64,000 nucleotides of DNA from Pseudomonas rhodesiae (lineage in GTDB: Bacteria; Pseudomonadota; Gammaproteobacteria; Pseudomonadales; Pseudomonadaceae). Position numbers and translations under genes: made by a program. Below, in pieces: positions 37,864 to 48,848 of this stretch (positions are counted from its first letter, which is position 1; the number at the start of each line of letters is the position of its first letter). The stretch is from the NCBI RefSeq assembly GCF_007858255.1, contig NZ_VFEU01000006.1, forward strand, positions 294,356-358,355. Direction: 5' to 3'. A model generated the notes under the pieces. It saw only the letters and a list, made by a program, of their open reading frames with translations, did no database searches and had not been told where the DNA came from.

Positions 37864-39315
37864 CTACAGCACCACGTCACTCTGCTCCAGTTTGCCGTTT
37901 ACGCTGACCTTCAGAACCTGGCCGTCTGTTTGCCGGGCGTACAATGTGCTTTGGTGAGTGTCGGGGTTGTAGTCGATAAACGCTTCGCCAGACTCGATAA
38001 CAGGGGACTTTTTGAACGTAAACGGCTTGCCGCCGTTCTGAACCTGCATGCCCGACACGTCGATCTTGTCGTTGCCACTCTCGAAATCCATGATCTCGTC
38101 GTGCGAACGCTGATCCTGGCGCCCAGCGTCGAAGGATTCTGACGCGCTGCCGTACACAAAGGTGTCTGCACCTTTGCCGCCCCACAATTTGTCGGCTCCT
38201 TTGCCGCCATAGATGACGTCGTTACCGTCACCGCCGTTGAGTTCGTTGTTGACGTCGTTGCCTATTATCAAATCATTGCCCTTGCCGCCTATCGCGTTCT
38301 CAATCACAGCACCTTTGGCAATCGCGACATTCCCCTTAAGGCCGCCGACGTCAGAAAAGGTTTCTTCCCTCAAGCTTATTTGCTGATCTTGCGTGTACCC
38401 GGAAAAATCCAATGTGTCGTTGCCCCCGCCGTCCCAAATGGCCGCCACCATTTTATCGTGAGGGGTTTTGACCGTCAGAAAGTCTCGATCCGTGTTCGAG
38501 TTGAAACCGTAGGTGGTGTCATCCTTGCGGGTTTCATAATTGGCGCCGTATTTCGCTTGGTAGGCAGCAATGTCGTCAAGTTGCGGGGCTGACGAACGGA
38601 ATTTCTGGTGGTTATGATGCCCGGTGCGCTCTCCCCGGTAACTCATGCCGGAATGGCTCTGAGAGTCTTCGTGATGAGATACATTTGATTCACCGAGCTT
38701 GTCAGCGCCACTTCCATTGTAATTGCCAGGGTGGGTCAGCCCCATGGCATGACCGAGTTCATGAGTAATGGTGTGTCGACCCGCGTTACCTAGCGCTGCT
38801 CGGGGTACGGATTTCTCTGTGTCGGTGTCAACAAACCATACGTCAACGTCAGCCTGATTCTTGGAGGGCAGGGTAGCGTGGTGCTCGCCTTTATAAGGGT
38901 TGCCTTTAGAGTCAATCTCTTGGCCATAATTGCCGATCTTGATATGGCCTTCACTGTCAGCTGTTTTGGGCCCGCGGGTAAACTTGATGTTTGCCACATC
39001 TTCAATGGATTGCAGGCTGAGTCGGGTTTGTTTTCGCTGGTTGTCGAGGATAGGCGTAAACCCGGTTTTGCCGAATTTCCGAGTGTTCTTGTCGTCTGGC
39101 GCGGACCGAAACTCGTAAGTCACATTAACGGTGCCGTCACCATTCTTGTCTGACCAACCTGGGCTATGACGCCAGAGTCGTTTGACAGCGTCTTCGGTTG
39201 ACTTGGACTGCAAGCCGTTGTGCTGGATGTCCCCGCCACGATCATCTCGATGTTTGAACTGCTCAACCCTCTGGTAGATCGGGCTGCCGTGTAAACCAAC
39301 GCTGCTAATGGACAT
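37864..39315 (-). CDS. Serralysin-type secreted zinc metalloprotease (M10B, RTX)
   Basis: 483 residues. The zinc motif HTITHELGHAMGLTHPG (HExxHxxGxxH, about residues 190) and Met-turn SGMSY (about 234) give a metzincin catalytic domain. C-terminal RTX nonapeptides (GGDGNDVIYGGKGADKLWGG, about 350-390) bind calcium. No N-terminal signal peptide is needed; the C-terminal hydrophobic end SDVVL resembles the type I secretion signal of AprA, DFIV-like. The AprDEF transporter and the inhibitor AprI are not adjacent, so it must use a transporter encoded elsewhere. Candidate virulence or nutrient protease. The start at 39315 (MSISSVGLHGSPIYQ) is plausible. Confidence 0.88.
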   Translation of the reverse strand: MSISSVGLHGSPIYQRVEQFKHRDDRGGDIQHNGLQSKSTEDAVKRLWRHSPGWSDKNGDGTVNVTYEFRSAPDDKNTRKFGKTGFTPILDNQRKQTRLSLQSIEDVANIKFTRGPKTADSEGHIKIGNYGQEIDSKGNPYKGEHHATLPSKNQADVDVWFVDTDTEKSVPRAALGNAGRHTITHELGHAMGLTHPGNYNGSGADKLGESNVSHHEDSQSHSGMSYRGERTGHHNHQKFRSSAPQLDDIAAYQAKYGANYETRKDDTTYGFNSNTDRDFLTVKTPHDKMVAAIWDGGGNDTLDFSGYTQDQQISLREETFSDVGGLKGNVAIAKGAVIENAIGGKGNDLIIGNDVNNELNGGDGNDVIYGGKGADKLWGGKGADTFVYGSASESFDAGRQDQRSHDEIMDFESGNDKIDVSGMQVQNGGKPFTFKKSPVIESGEAFIDYNPDTHQSTLYARQTDGQVLKVSVNGKLEQSDVVL

Positions 39316-39522
39316 GAATTCTCCTGCTGTGAATGTTGCTTGAAGATAGGCGTTGGCGCCGTCTCAACTACGGTGCACATGCGTCGCAGTTTAGGCATGG
39401 GCAAAATCACAGGCGTTGCGAGTTATCTAGGTGGGGCGCAGGAAGAATCACCAAAAGCACCGGGAAAGGAGTAGCCCATCCGTCAGACAGGCTTAACTCC
39501 GCTATCGGCCTTACCACCATCG

Positions 39523-39699
39523 TCAAACGGTTGAAAAAGGTTCGGCAATGACCGGTGGCATTGTTGTTGGCGGTTCCTGGACCGGCGGTGGCTGATTTTC
39601 CGGCGGTTCCTTTTCTGGAATCGGTTCCGGTTCGGTGGGCGGCAGGGTGGGTTTGTCGATATTCGGGTCCGGGGTTTCCGCCGGGATCGGGATATTCAT
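39523..39699 (-). CDS. Tiny proline-rich protein
   Basis: 58 residues beginning MNIPIPAETPDPNIDKPTLP with AAAGGAGG at 9 bp upstream, a very strong ribosome site, which supports real translation. About one third of residues are Pro, interspersed with Glu and Thr (PPTEPEPIPEKEPPENQPPP), so it is probably disordered. It lies divergently upstream of glgE, 202 bp between starts. Function unknown; similar short proline-rich open frames are found in Pseudomonas, but I cannot name a family. Confidence 0.6.
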   Translation of the reverse strand: MNIPIPAETPDPNIDKPTLPPTEPEPIPEKEPPENQPPPVQEPPTTMPPVIAEPFSTV

Positions 39700-39901
39700 C
39701 GGTGTGGCCTCCTTTGTGCTTTGCTCTAGCGGTGGACATTCCCAAGGGGCATTTGATTCCCGCTCAATGGCGGCATATCCACCTGAACTTTTAACCCAGG
39801 CACAGGCTCGGACCTTATGCGTCACCGCTCAGGGAGAGTGCTGGCGTATTGGATTCGGATCTAGCAAAGGGCGTCCACTGGGCGTAAGGGGAAGATGCTC
39901 G

Positions 39902-41887
39902 ATGACTGCTGAAACACAGGTTCCAGACACTGCCGTACTGCCGCTGTCCCAGGCACTGCTATTGCCCCGGATCGCGATCGAAAGCACCAGCCCCGTGATT
40001 GACGGCGGTGAATTCGCGGTCAAGGCGGTGATAGGCCAGCGCATTAATGTCACCAGCAAAGTGTTTGCCGATGGCCATGACAAATTGGCCGTATTGATCC
40101 GCTGGCGCCCGCTACGCGACGAAAGCTGGCACAGCGTGGTCATGACCGATGTCGGCAACAACGGTTGGGAAGGCGCGTTCACGGTGGCTCATCAGGGGCC
40201 CCATGAGTACTGCATCGAAGCCTGGATCGATACCTTCGCCAGCTTCTGCTACGAATTGCGCAAAAAACACGAAGCCGGCGTACCGGTCAGCCTGGAGTTG
40301 CAGGAAGGTCGCAGCCTGGTGCTGCAAGCCGCCGAGCGTAGCGACAACGAGCTGCGCGACCGCCTGATGCTGTTGCACCACGAACTGTCCGGCCTGCTGG
40401 AAACCGAGCAGGTGGCGTTGTTTCTGCACGAAGACAGTGCGCATCTGATGACCCAGGCCGACCACCGCGCCTACCTGAGCATCAGCACGGTGTACCCGAT
40501 TGACGTCGAGCGCGAACGTGCGCAGTTCGCCAGCTGGTACGAGTTGTTTCCCCGTTCGATCACCGATGATCCGGCACGCCACGGCACCTTTAACGATGTA
40601 CACGCGCGGCTTTCGATGATCCACGACATGGGCTTCGATGTGCTGTACTTCCCGCCGATCCACCCCATCGGCCGTAGCCATCGCAAAGGCCGGAACAACT
40701 CGCTCACCGCCGGCCCGGACGACCCCGGCAGCCCGTACGCCATCGGCAGCGAGGAGGGCGGTCACGAAGCCATCCACCCGCAGTTGGGCAGCCGCGATGA
40801 CTTCCGCCGCCTGGTCAAGGCCGCCGCCGACCATGGCTTGGAAATCGCGCTGGACTTTGCCATTCAATGCTCCCAGGACCATCCGTGGCTCAAGGAGCAT
40901 CCGGGCTGGTTCAACTGGCGCCCGGACGGCACGATCAAATACGCGGAAAACCCGCCGAAGAAATATCAGGATATCGTTAACGTCGACTTTTATGCCGCCG
41001 ATGCGATCCCTGGCCTGTGGACCGAGCTGCGCGATATCGTGGTGGGCTGGGTGGAAGAGGGCGTGAAGACCTTTCGCGTCGACAACCCCCACACCAAACC
41101 GCTGCCGTTCTGGCAATGGCTGATCAGCGATGTGCGTTCCAAGTACCCCGAGGTGATTTTCCTCGCCGAAGCCTTTACGACCCCGGCGATGATGGCCCGC
41201 CTGGGCAAGGTCGGCTATTCCCAGAGCTACACCTATTTCACCTGGCGCAACACCAAGGCTGAGTTGAGCGAGTATTTCACCCAGCTCAACCAGTCACCGT
41301 GGCGCGAGTGCTACCGCCCGAACTTTTTCGTCAACACGCCGGACATCAACCCCGCGTTCCTGCATCAATCCGGGCGCCCGGGCTTTTTGATCCGCGCCGC
41401 GCTGGCCACCATGGGCTCGGGCCTGTGGGGTATGTATTCCGGGTTTGAACTGTGCGAAGCCGCGCCGGTGCCGGGCAAAGAGGAATACCTGGACTCGGAG
41501 AAATACGAGATCCGCCCCCGCGACTTCACTGCGCCCGGCAACATCATTGCCGAGATCGCCCAGCTCAACCGCATCCGCCGCCAGAACCCGGCGCTGCACA
41601 CGCACTTGGGTTTGAAGATCTACAACGCGTGGAACGACAACATCCTCTACTTCGGCAAACGCAGCGAGGACGGCAGCAACTTCATTCTGGTGGCGGTCAA
41701 CCTGGACCCTTTTAACGCCCAGGAAGCTCATTTCGAACTGCCCTTGTGGGAGATGGGCCTGCCGGACGATGCCCAAACCCAGGGCGAAGACCTGATGAAC
41801 GGCCATCGTTGGACCTGGTACGGCAAGACCCAGTGGACGCGTCTGGAACCGCAGATGCCGTTCGGGATCTGGCGCATTACCACCTGA
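39902..41887 (+). CDS. glgE: Alpha-1,4-glucan:maltose-1-phosphate maltosyltransferase GlgE
   Basis: 661 residues, a GH13 subfamily 3 enzyme that adds maltose from maltose 1-phosphate to alpha-1,4-glucan. The nucleophile Asp is in VKTFRVDNPHTKP and the acid Glu in VIFLAEAFT; an N-terminal immunoglobulin-like domain (about 1-110) precedes the barrel. The GlgE pathway turns trehalose into glucan through TreS, Pep2 and GlgE. The start is ATG 39902, with AAGGGGAAG 7-8 bp upstream; the long open frame from 39635 includes the antisense of the proline-rich gene. First gene of glgE-treS-glgB. Confidence 0.92.
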   Translation: MTAETQVPDTAVLPLSQALLLPRIAIESTSPVIDGGEFAVKAVIGQRINVTSKVFADGHDKLAVLIRWRPLRDESWHSVVMTDVGNNGWEGAFTVAHQGPHEYCIEAWIDTFASFCYELRKKHEAGVPVSLELQEGRSLVLQAAERSDNELRDRLMLLHHELSGLLETEQVALFLHEDSAHLMTQADHRAYLSISTVYPIDVERERAQFASWYELFPRSITDDPARHGTFNDVHARLSMIHDMGFDVLYFPPIHPIGRSHRKGRNNSLTAGPDDPGSPYAIGSEEGGHEAIHPQLGSRDDFRRLVKAAADHGLEIALDFAIQCSQDHPWLKEHPGWFNWRPDGTIKYAENPPKKYQDIVNVDFYAADAIPGLWTELRDIVVGWVEEGVKTFRVDNPHTKPLPFWQWLISDVRSKYPEVIFLAEAFTTPAMMARLGKVGYSQSYTYFTWRNTKAELSEYFTQLNQSPWRECYRPNFFVNTPDINPAFLHQSGRPGFLIRAALATMGSGLWGMYSGFELCEAAPVPGKEEYLDSEKYEIRPRDFTAPGNIIAEIAQLNRIRRQNPALHTHLGLKIYNAWNDNILYFGKRSEDGSNFILVAVNLDPFNAQEAHFELPLWEMGLPDDAQTQGEDLMNGHRWTWYGKTQWTRLEPQMPFGIWRITT

Positions 41888-41958
41888 TGGGGAAGAGGGG
41901 GTTAACCCCCCTCCGACATTGAGTCTGCACGATTTATCGAGTGTTTCAGGAGTGTCCA

Positions 41959-44900
41959 ATGGCGAAGAAACCCAAGGCTGCCACCTTTATCAAAGACCCG
42001 CTCTGGTACAAGGACGCGGTGATCTATCAGGTTCACGTCAAATCCTTTTTCGACTCCAATAATGACGGTATCGGCGATTTTCCTGGGTTGATCGCCAAGC
42101 TCGACTACATCGCCGACCTGGGCGTGAACACCATCTGGCTGCTGCCGTTCTACCCTTCACCACGCCGCGACGACGGCTATGACATCGCCGACTACCGCGG
42201 TGTCCACAGCGACTACGGCACCATGGCCGACGCCAAGCGCTTTATCGCCGAAGCACACAAACGTGGCCTTCGAGTGATCACCGAACTGGTGATCAACCAT
42301 ACATCCGACCAGCACCCCTGGTTCCAGCGCGCACGCAAGGCCAAGCCCGGTTCGGCGGCGCGGGATTTCTATGTGTGGTCCGATGACGACCAGAAGTACG
42401 ACGGCACCCGCATCATTTTCCTCGACACCGAAAAATCCAACTGGACCTGGGACCCGGTCGCCGGCCAGTACTTTTGGCATCGCTTTTATTCCCACCAGCC
42501 CGACCTCAACTTCGACAACCCGCAAGTCATGAAAGCGGTGCTGGAAGTCATGCGCTACTGGCTGGACATGGGCATCGACGGCCTGCGCCTGGACGCCATC
42601 CCGTACCTGATCGAGCGCGACGGCACCAACAACGAGAACCTTGAAGAAACCCACGGGGTACTCAAGCAAATCCGTGCCGAGATTGACGCCAATTACCCCG
42701 ACCGCATGCTGCTGGCCGAAGCCAACCAATGGCCGGAAGACACCCAACTGTATTTCGGTGACAAAAAGGGCGATGACGGCGACGAATGCCATATGGCCTT
42801 TCACTTCCCGTTGATGCCGCGCATGTACATGGCCCTGGCCCAGGAAGATCGCTTCCCCATCACCGATATCTTGCGCCAAACCCCGGAAATCCCCGCCAAT
42901 TGCCAATGGGCGATCTTCCTGCGCAACCACGATGAATTGACCTTGGAAATGGTCACCGACAAAGAGCGCGACTACCTGTGGAATTACTACGCCGCCGACC
43001 GTCGCGCGCGGATCAACCTGGGTATCCGCCGCCGCCTGGCGCCGTTGTTGGAGCGTGACCGTCGCCGCGTAGAGTTGCTTAACAGCCTGCTGCTGTCGAT
43101 GCCGGGCACGCCCACCTTGTACTACGGCGATGAAATTGGCATGGGCGACAACATCTACCTGGGCGACCGCGATGGCGTGCGCACACCGATGCAGTGGTCC
43201 ATCGACCGCAACGGCGGCTTCTCCCGCGCCGATCCGGCCAGCCTGGTGCTGCCGCCGATCATGGACCCGCTCTACGGCTACCAGTCGGTGAATGTGGAAA
43301 CCCAGACCCAGGACCCGCACTCACTGCTCAACTGGACCCGGCGCATGCTCGCAGTGCGCAAGCAGTCCAAAGCGTTCGGTCGCGGCAGCCTGAAAATGCT
43401 CTCGCCAGCCAATCGCCGCATTCTGGCGTATACCCGCGAATACACCGGTGCCGATGGCCGCACGGAGATCATTTTGTGCGTGGCTAACGTGTCGCGTAGC
43501 GCCCAGGCGGCCGAGCTGGACCTGTCGGGCTTTGCTGGCATGGTCCCCGTGGAGATGCTCGGCGGTAACGCCTTCCCGCCTATTGGTCAGCTGAATTTCC
43601 TGCTGACCCTGGCACCTTACGGCTTCTATTGGTTTGTGCTGGCGGCGGAAAACCAGATGCCCAGCTGGCATGTGGAACCGGCACAAAGCATGCCCGACTT
43701 CACCACATTGGTATTGAAAAAACGCATGGAAGAACTGCTCGAAGCACCTTGTCGCACCACCCTGGAACAGACCTCACTGCCGGCCTGGCTGCCCAAGCGG
43801 CGTTGGTTCGCCGGCAAGGACACGGCCATCGATAGCGTGCGGATTGCCTATGGCGTGCGGTTCGGCGACGCCGAGCACCCGGTGTTGCTCAGCGAACTGG
43901 AGGTGAGTGCCGGTGGGCAGGTCAGTCGTTACCAGTTGCCGTTCGGCTTCCTCGGCGAAGACCAGTTCACCAGCGCCTTGCCCCAGCAATTGGCCATGGC
44001 CCGCGTACGCCGAGCGCGCCAGGTGGGCTTGGTGACTGACGCGTTCAGCCTTGAGCCTTTTATTCGCGCGGTGATCCAGGGCCTGCAGGCCGGCACGCGT
44101 TTGGCCAGCAGCGACGGCGAGTTGCGTTTCGACGCCACCGAACACTTGGCTGCGTTGCAACTGAACGACGAGTCCCCGGTGCGTTATCTGTCCGCCGAGC
44201 AGTCCAACAGCTCGGTGGTGGTGGGTGAGAGCCTGGTGCTCAAGTTGATCCGTAAAGTCAGCGCCGGTGTGCATCCGGAACTGGAGATGAGCGCGTACCT
44301 CACCGCAGCCGGTTACGCCAATATCTCGCCGTTGATGGGCGCGGTGGTGCGTCATGACAGCGAGGGCCAGGACAATCTGCTGATGATTGCCCAGGGCTAC
44401 CTGAGCAATCAGGGCGATGCCTGGACGTGGACTCAGAACAATCTGGAACGGGCAATCCGCGACGAACTGGCCGAAGCCCTGTCCGAACAGGAACAGCACT
44501 ACAACGCCTTGGGTGAGCTGGCCGATTTCGCCGCGCTGCTCGGCCAGCGCCTGGGGGAAATGCACCAAGTGCTGGGCGCCACCACCGCCAATAAAGACTT
44601 CAAGCCCGAAGTCACCGGTGTCAAAGACACCCAGGCCTGGGCCAAGGATGTGGGCGCGCAGATCACCCGCGCGCTGCAACTGCTGGACCTGCATCAAACC
44701 CAATTGAACCCTGCCGATCAGGCGCTGGTCAGTGAATTGCTGGCGCAAAAAAAAGCCATTGCCACCCATGTGAACAGCCTGGCAAAGGCCACCTTGGGCG
44801 GCTTGCGCATTCGCGTCCATGGCGATCTGCACCTTGGGCAGGTTCTGGTGGTCAAGGGCGATGCCTATTTGATCGACTTCGAAGGCGAGCCGGCGCGACC

Positions 44901-45306
44901 GCTGCATGAGCGACGGGGCAAGCACAGCCCGTACAAAGATGTCAGCGGGGTGCTGCGTTCTTTCGACTATGCAGCGGCCATGGCCTTGAATCTGCAAGGC
45001 GTGGATCAGTCGCCGCAAGCCGAGCAGGCACGCCGACGGGTTACCGAGCGCTATGTGAAGGAAGCGCGCCAGGCATTTATCCAGGCTTATCAGCAAGCTA
45101 CGTCTACACTGGCGCATGACTGGCAGGATGCCAACGGCCAGGACGCCGCGCTGACGTTGTTCAGCCTGGAGAAGGCTGCGTACGAAGTGGCCTACGAAGC
45201 GGAAAACCGCCCGACCTGGTTGCCGGTGCCCCTGCAAGGGCTGCACGGCCTGCTAAGCGGGCTTACACCTATATCCAAAACTGCACGCGGTGGGGAGACG
45301 TCATGA
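41959..45306 (+). CDS. treS: Trehalose synthase-maltokinase fusion (TreS-Pep2)
   Basis: 1115 residues. Residues about 15-560 are a GH13 trehalose synthase with [21 protein letters not shown] (nucleophile Asp) and [12 protein letters not shown] (acid Glu); it interconverts maltose and trehalose. After a linker, residues about 590-1110 form the maltokinase: [26 protein letters not shown] contains the kinase-like catalytic His-Asp and metal Asp. It makes maltose 1-phosphate, the substrate of GlgE. In mycobacteria these are separate proteins. Start ATG 41959 ([19 protein letters not shown]), with AGGAG at 41949. It overlaps glgB by ATGA. Confidence 0.92.
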   Translation: MAKKPKAATFIKDPLWYKDAVIYQVHVKSFFDSNNDGIGDFPGLIAKLDYIADLGVNTIWLLPFYPSPRRDDGYDIADYRGVHSDYGTMADAKRFIAEAHKRGLRVITELVINHTSDQHPWFQRARKAKPGSAARDFYVWSDDDQKYDGTRIIFLDTEKSNWTWDPVAGQYFWHRFYSHQPDLNFDNPQVMKAVLEVMRYWLDMGIDGLRLDAIPYLIERDGTNNENLEETHGVLKQIRAEIDANYPDRMLLAEANQWPEDTQLYFGDKKGDDGDECHMAFHFPLMPRMYMALAQEDRFPITDILRQTPEIPANCQWAIFLRNHDELTLEMVTDKERDYLWNYYAADRRARINLGIRRRLAPLLERDRRRVELLNSLLLSMPGTPTLYYGDEIGMGDNIYLGDRDGVRTPMQWSIDRNGGFSRADPASLVLPPIMDPLYGYQSVNVETQTQDPHSLLNWTRRMLAVRKQSKAFGRGSLKMLSPANRRILAYTREYTGADGRTEIILCVANVSRSAQAAELDLSGFAGMVPVEMLGGNAFPPIGQLNFLLTLAPYGFYWFVLAAENQMPSWHVEPAQSMPDFTTLVLKKRMEELLEAPCRTTLEQTSLPAWLPKRRWFAGKDTAIDSVRIAYGVRFGDAEHPVLLSELEVSAGGQVSRYQLPFGFLGEDQFTSALPQQLAMARVRRARQVGLVTDAFSLEPFIRAVIQGLQAGTRLASSDGELRFDATEHLAALQLNDESPVRYLSAEQSNSSVVVGESLVLKLIRKVSAGVHPELEMSAYLTAAGYANISPLMGAVVRHDSEGQDNLLMIAQGYLSNQGDAWTWTQNNLERAIRDELAEALSEQEQHYNALGELADFAALLGQRLGEMHQVLGATTANKDFKPEVTGVKDTQAWAKDVGAQITRALQLLDLHQTQLNPADQALVSELLAQKKAIATHVNSLAKATLGGLRIRVHGDLHLGQVLVVKGDAYLIDFEGEPARPLHERRGKHSPYKDVSGVLRSFDYAAAMALNLQGVDQSPQAEQARRRVTERYVKEARQAFIQAYQQATSTLAHDWQDANGQDAALTLFSLEKAAYEVAYEAENRPTWLPVPLQGLHGLLSGLTPISKTARGGETS

Positions 45307-47534
45307 GCTATACACATAAAGAACCGCTGCAGCCTAAGTTGACTGCAATGCCGGCGTCCAAGGACGTCGAAGCGCTGGTGCGCGCCGAGCACCACGACCC
45401 GTTTTCGATTCTCGGGCCTCATGACGACGAGCAGGGCGGCCAATTCATTCGCGCGTTCCTGCCCGAGGCGTTGAGCGTGCAGGTGTTGAGCCGCGATGGC
45501 GGCGAAACCCTCGGTAGCCTCGACGCGACCCAAGTGCCGGGTTTGTTTGTCGGGCACTTTGCGACGCGCCAGCCTTACTTATTGAAGATCCAGTGGGCCG
45601 GCGGTGAGCAGATCACCGAAGACCCCTACAGCTTCAGCCAACTGCTGCTGGGCGAGATGGACTTGTACCTGTTTGCCGAGGGCAATCACCGCGACCTGGG
45701 CAGTTGCCTGGGCGCTCAGGTCACCAGCGTCGACGGCGTGCAAGGCGTGCGCTTTGCCGTATGGGCGCCAAACGCACGGCGTGTGTCGGTGGTGGGCGAC
45801 TTCAATATTTGGGACGGCCGTCGGCATCCGATGCGCCTGCGCCATCCCTCGGGTGTGTGGGAGATCTTTATCCCCCGTCTGCAACCGGGTGCCGCTTACA
45901 AATACGAGATTCTCGGCGCCCACGGCATTTTGCCGCTCAAGGCCGACCCGATGGCGCTGGCCACCCAACTGCCGCCGGACACCGCCTCGAAAGTCGCCGC
46001 GCCGTTGCAAGTCGACTGGCAGGACCACGATTGGATGCAGGCCCGCGCCGACAAGCAGAAATCCACCGCGCCGCTGTCGATCTATGAACTGCACGTCGGC
46101 TCCTGGCAATGCGAGTTGGACGAAGCCGGTGAAGTGGCCCGCCAGTACAGCTGGCGCGAATTGGCCGAGCGCTTGATTCCTTATGTGCAGCAACTGGGCT
46201 TCACTCATATCGAGCTGATGCCGATCATGGAACACCCATTTGGAGGGTCCTGGGGGTATCAGGCCCTGTCGCAGTTCGCCCCAAGTGCGCGCTTCGGCTC
46301 GCCCGAAGACTTTGCCTACTTTGTCAATGCCTGCCATCAGGCCGATATCGGTGTGATCCTCGACTGGGTGCCGGCGCACTTTCCCACCGATACTCACGGC
46401 CTGGCCCAGTTCGACGGCACCGCGCTGTACGAATACGCCAACCCGCTGGAAGGCTTCCACCAGGACTGGGATACGCTGATCTACAACCTGGGCCGCACCG
46501 AGGTGCACGGCTTTATGCTGGCCTCAGCACTGCACTGGCTCAAGCACTTCCATGTCGATGGCCTGCGGGTGGATGCGGTGGCATCGATGCTCTACCGCGA
46601 CTATTCGCGCAAAGCCGGCGAATGGGTGCCCAACCGCCATGGTGGTCGCGAGAACCTGGAAGCCATCGATTTTCTGCGCCATTTGAACGATGTGGTGGCG
46701 CTGGAGGCGCCGGGCGCCCTGGTGATCGCTGAAGAATCCACCGCCTGGCCCGGTGTCAGCCAGCCAACCCAGCAAGGCGGCCTGGGCTTCAACTACAAAT
46801 GGAACATGGGCTGGATGCACGATTCGCTGCATTACATCCAGCAGGACCCGGTGTACCGCGCCCATCACCACAACGAGCTGAGTTTCGGCCTGGTGTATGC
46901 CTGGTCCGAGCGATTTATCCTGCCGATCTCCCACGATGAAGTGGTGCACGGCAAGCATTCGTTGATCGACAAAATGCCCGGCGACCGTTGGCAGAAGTTC
47001 GCCAACCTGCGCGCCTACCTGGCGTTTATGTGGATGCACCCGGGTAAGAAATTGCTGTTTATGGGCTGCGAATTCGGCCAGTGGCGCGAGTGGAACCACG
47101 ACCAGCAACTGGACTGGTACCTGCTGCAATACCAGGAACACCAAGGTGTGCAAAAACTGGTGGGCGACTTGAACCGCCTGTACCGCGAAGAACCGGCCCT
47201 GCATGAACAGGACGACGCGCCCCAGGGCTTCCAATGGCTGATCGGTGACGATGCGATCAACAGCGTCTACGCCTGGCTGCGCTGGAGCAAGGACGGCAAA
47301 CCGGTGCTGGTGGTGGCCAACTTCACCCCGGTGCCTCGCGAACAATACGCCGTAGGTGTGCCGTTTGCCGGGCGCTGGAGCGAGGTGATCAACACTGACG
47401 CCGACACCTACGCCGGCTCCAATTTCGGCAACGGTGGTGAAGTGTTCACCCAGGAGGAACCGCGTCACGGGCAGCCGGTGTCGCTGTCGTTGAATCTGCC
47501 GCCGCTGGGCGTGCTGATTCTGCGCCCGGACTGA
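45303..47534 (+). CDS. glgB: 1,4-alpha-glucan branching enzyme GlgB
   Basis: 743 residues, full length, with the N-terminal carbohydrate-binding modules (about 20-230), catalytic GH13 barrel and C-terminal domain. The nucleophile Asp is in [20 protein letters not shown] and the acid Glu in [16 protein letters not shown]. It introduces alpha-1,6 branches into glucan made by GlgE. Translationally coupled to treS. An intrinsic terminator follows at 47557. Confidence 0.95.
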   Translation: MSYTHKEPLQPKLTAMPASKDVEALVRAEHHDPFSILGPHDDEQGGQFIRAFLPEALSVQVLSRDGGETLGSLDATQVPGLFVGHFATRQPYLLKIQWAGGEQITEDPYSFSQLLLGEMDLYLFAEGNHRDLGSCLGAQVTSVDGVQGVRFAVWAPNARRVSVVGDFNIWDGRRHPMRLRHPSGVWEIFIPRLQPGAAYKYEILGAHGILPLKADPMALATQLPPDTASKVAAPLQVDWQDHDWMQARADKQKSTAPLSIYELHVGSWQCELDEAGEVARQYSWRELAERLIPYVQQLGFTHIELMPIMEHPFGGSWGYQALSQFAPSARFGSPEDFAYFVNACHQADIGVILDWVPAHFPTDTHGLAQFDGTALYEYANPLEGFHQDWDTLIYNLGRTEVHGFMLASALHWLKHFHVDGLRVDAVASMLYRDYSRKAGEWVPNRHGGRENLEAIDFLRHLNDVVALEAPGALVIAEESTAWPGVSQPTQQGGLGFNYKWNMGWMHDSLHYIQQDPVYRAHHHNELSFGLVYAWSERFILPISHDEVVHGKHSLIDKMPGDRWQKFANLRAYLAFMWMHPGKKLLFMGCEFGQWREWNHDQQLDWYLLQYQEHQGVQKLVGDLNRLYREEPALHEQDDAPQGFQWLIGDDAINSVYAWLRWSKDGKPVLVVANFTPVPREQYAVGVPFAGRWSEVINTDADTYAGSNFGNGGEVFTQEEPRHGQPVSLSLNLPPLGVLILRPD

Positions 47535-47556
47535 GCATAAGCGGCTGGCGAATGGG

Positions 47557-47582
47557 GGGCGATCTGCAATGATCGCCCTTTG
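47557..47582 (+). terminator. Intrinsic terminator of the glgE operon
   Basis: GGGCGATC and GATCGCCC form a perfect 8 bp stem around TGCAAT, followed by TTTG. It lies 23 bp after the glgB stop. Confidence 0.7.
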
Positions 47583-47673
47583 TCGTTATGTCTGGCGTGG
47601 TTTGGCATCGCCCCTCAAACAACCGCTCTAACTAGGCCGATTCAGTTGTTCAGATTGCTGGCAGGATGCCACA

Positions 47674-48840
47674 ATGGCGCCTTTGTCGCGGCAGTCGGAT
47701 CAGGCGAATTTCATGAATGGCCTTGGGCGTGGGCAGGACCAGGATGACGTTATCGAACAGCACGTGCGCACCGATCGGCTGCACCAGCTGTTCCGGCAGT
47801 CGTTTGCCGCGATTTTCGGCAGCTACCTGGCCGCCGCCATGCTCTGCTGGCTGTGCTGGGACCGTCTGGATCAGCGCATCATGCTGGTATGGCTGGTGAC
47901 GCTGGGCGTTTCGTCACTGCTGCGCATAAAGATGTTCATGGAATGGTTCCGCTGCCCCAACAGCGAGCGCACGCCGGAGCGCTGGGAACGGCGTTACTGG
48001 ATCACGCTGGTGCTGTCGGCCGGTATCTGGGGGGCGGGCGCATTTGCGCTGATCCCCACCGATGATCGACTGTCCCAGGTGTTGGTCATGTTGTTTACCG
48101 TGGGCATGTCGGTCAGCGCGGTGTCGTGTTATTCGGCTTATCGCGCCATGACCGTGACGTCCATCAGCCTGGTGCTGATGCCTTGCACCCTGTGGCTGTT
48201 GTGGCAACCCTCGTCGATGCAAGTGGGGGTCGCCATCGCGGTTCTGGTGTTTTCTACCTTTGTATTTAGCGCTACGCGCAAATTGTCCGAGGCGCTGGAG
48301 AAAGCCTTTCGCCTGACCCGGCAAATGGAGCGTGCCCACACCATTTCTACCCGCGCCGCACAAACCGATGAATTGACCGGGCTGATGAACCGTCGTGCAT
48401 TTTTCGAGCGTGCCCAGGTGCTGTACGCGCAATGCAGGCATAACCAGCAACCGCTGTGTGCGCTGATGCTGGACATGGATCACTTTAAACAGATCAACGA
48501 CACCTACGGTCACCAGGCCGGCGATCAGGTGTTACGCCAGATCGGCGGGGTGATCAGTGCCTCGTTCCGTCAGGCCGACGTGTATGGCCGCCTGGGCGGC
48601 GAAGAATTCGCGGTGTTGCTGCCCAATACCTCTCTGGACACTGCACGCGCGATTGCCGAACAACTGATCAAGGCGATCTCCGGGTTGGCTGCCGAGCCGG
48701 TCAAGGGCTTGTCGGCCAGTCTCGGTCTAGCCTCCACCCATGATCACGACCAAGACCTGCACGGCCTGATGAACATGGCGGATAAAGCGCTGTATCGGGC
48801 CAAGGCCCAGGGTCGTAACCAGGTGGCGCTGGCGGAGTAA
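47674..48840 (+). CDS. Membrane diguanylate cyclase
   Basis: 388 residues. Six predicted helices (residues about 45-210) precede a GGDEF-type domain (about 230-385). The active site is GGEEF, preceded five residues upstream by RQAD, the RxxD allosteric I-site; DELTGLMNRRAFF and DMDHFKQINDTYGHQAGD contribute metal and GTP binding. It should make c-di-GMP under product inhibition. The membrane part carries no recognised sensor. A later ATG at 47713 (MNGLGRGQDQ) is an alternative start. Confidence 0.9.
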   Translation: MAPLSRQSDQANFMNGLGRGQDQDDVIEQHVRTDRLHQLFRQSFAAIFGSYLAAAMLCWLCWDRLDQRIMLVWLVTLGVSSLLRIKMFMEWFRCPNSERTPERWERRYWITLVLSAGIWGAGAFALIPTDDRLSQVLVMLFTVGMSVSAVSCYSAYRAMTVTSISLVLMPCTLWLLWQPSSMQVGVAIAVLVFSTFVFSATRKLSEALEKAFRLTRQMERAHTISTRAAQTDELTGLMNRRAFFERAQVLYAQCRHNQQPLCALMLDMDHFKQINDTYGHQAGDQVLRQIGGVISASFRQADVYGRLGGEEFAVLLPNTSLDTARAIAEQLIKAISGLAAEPVKGLSASLGLASTHDHDQDLHGLMNMADKALYRAKAQGRNQVALAE

Positions 48841-48848
48841 GGCGCGGC

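Noticed and set aside
43774..45246. Long minus-strand frame over treS
   Set aside because: Antisense to the maltokinase half of TreS, without motifs; the plus-strand protein has intact kinase residues.
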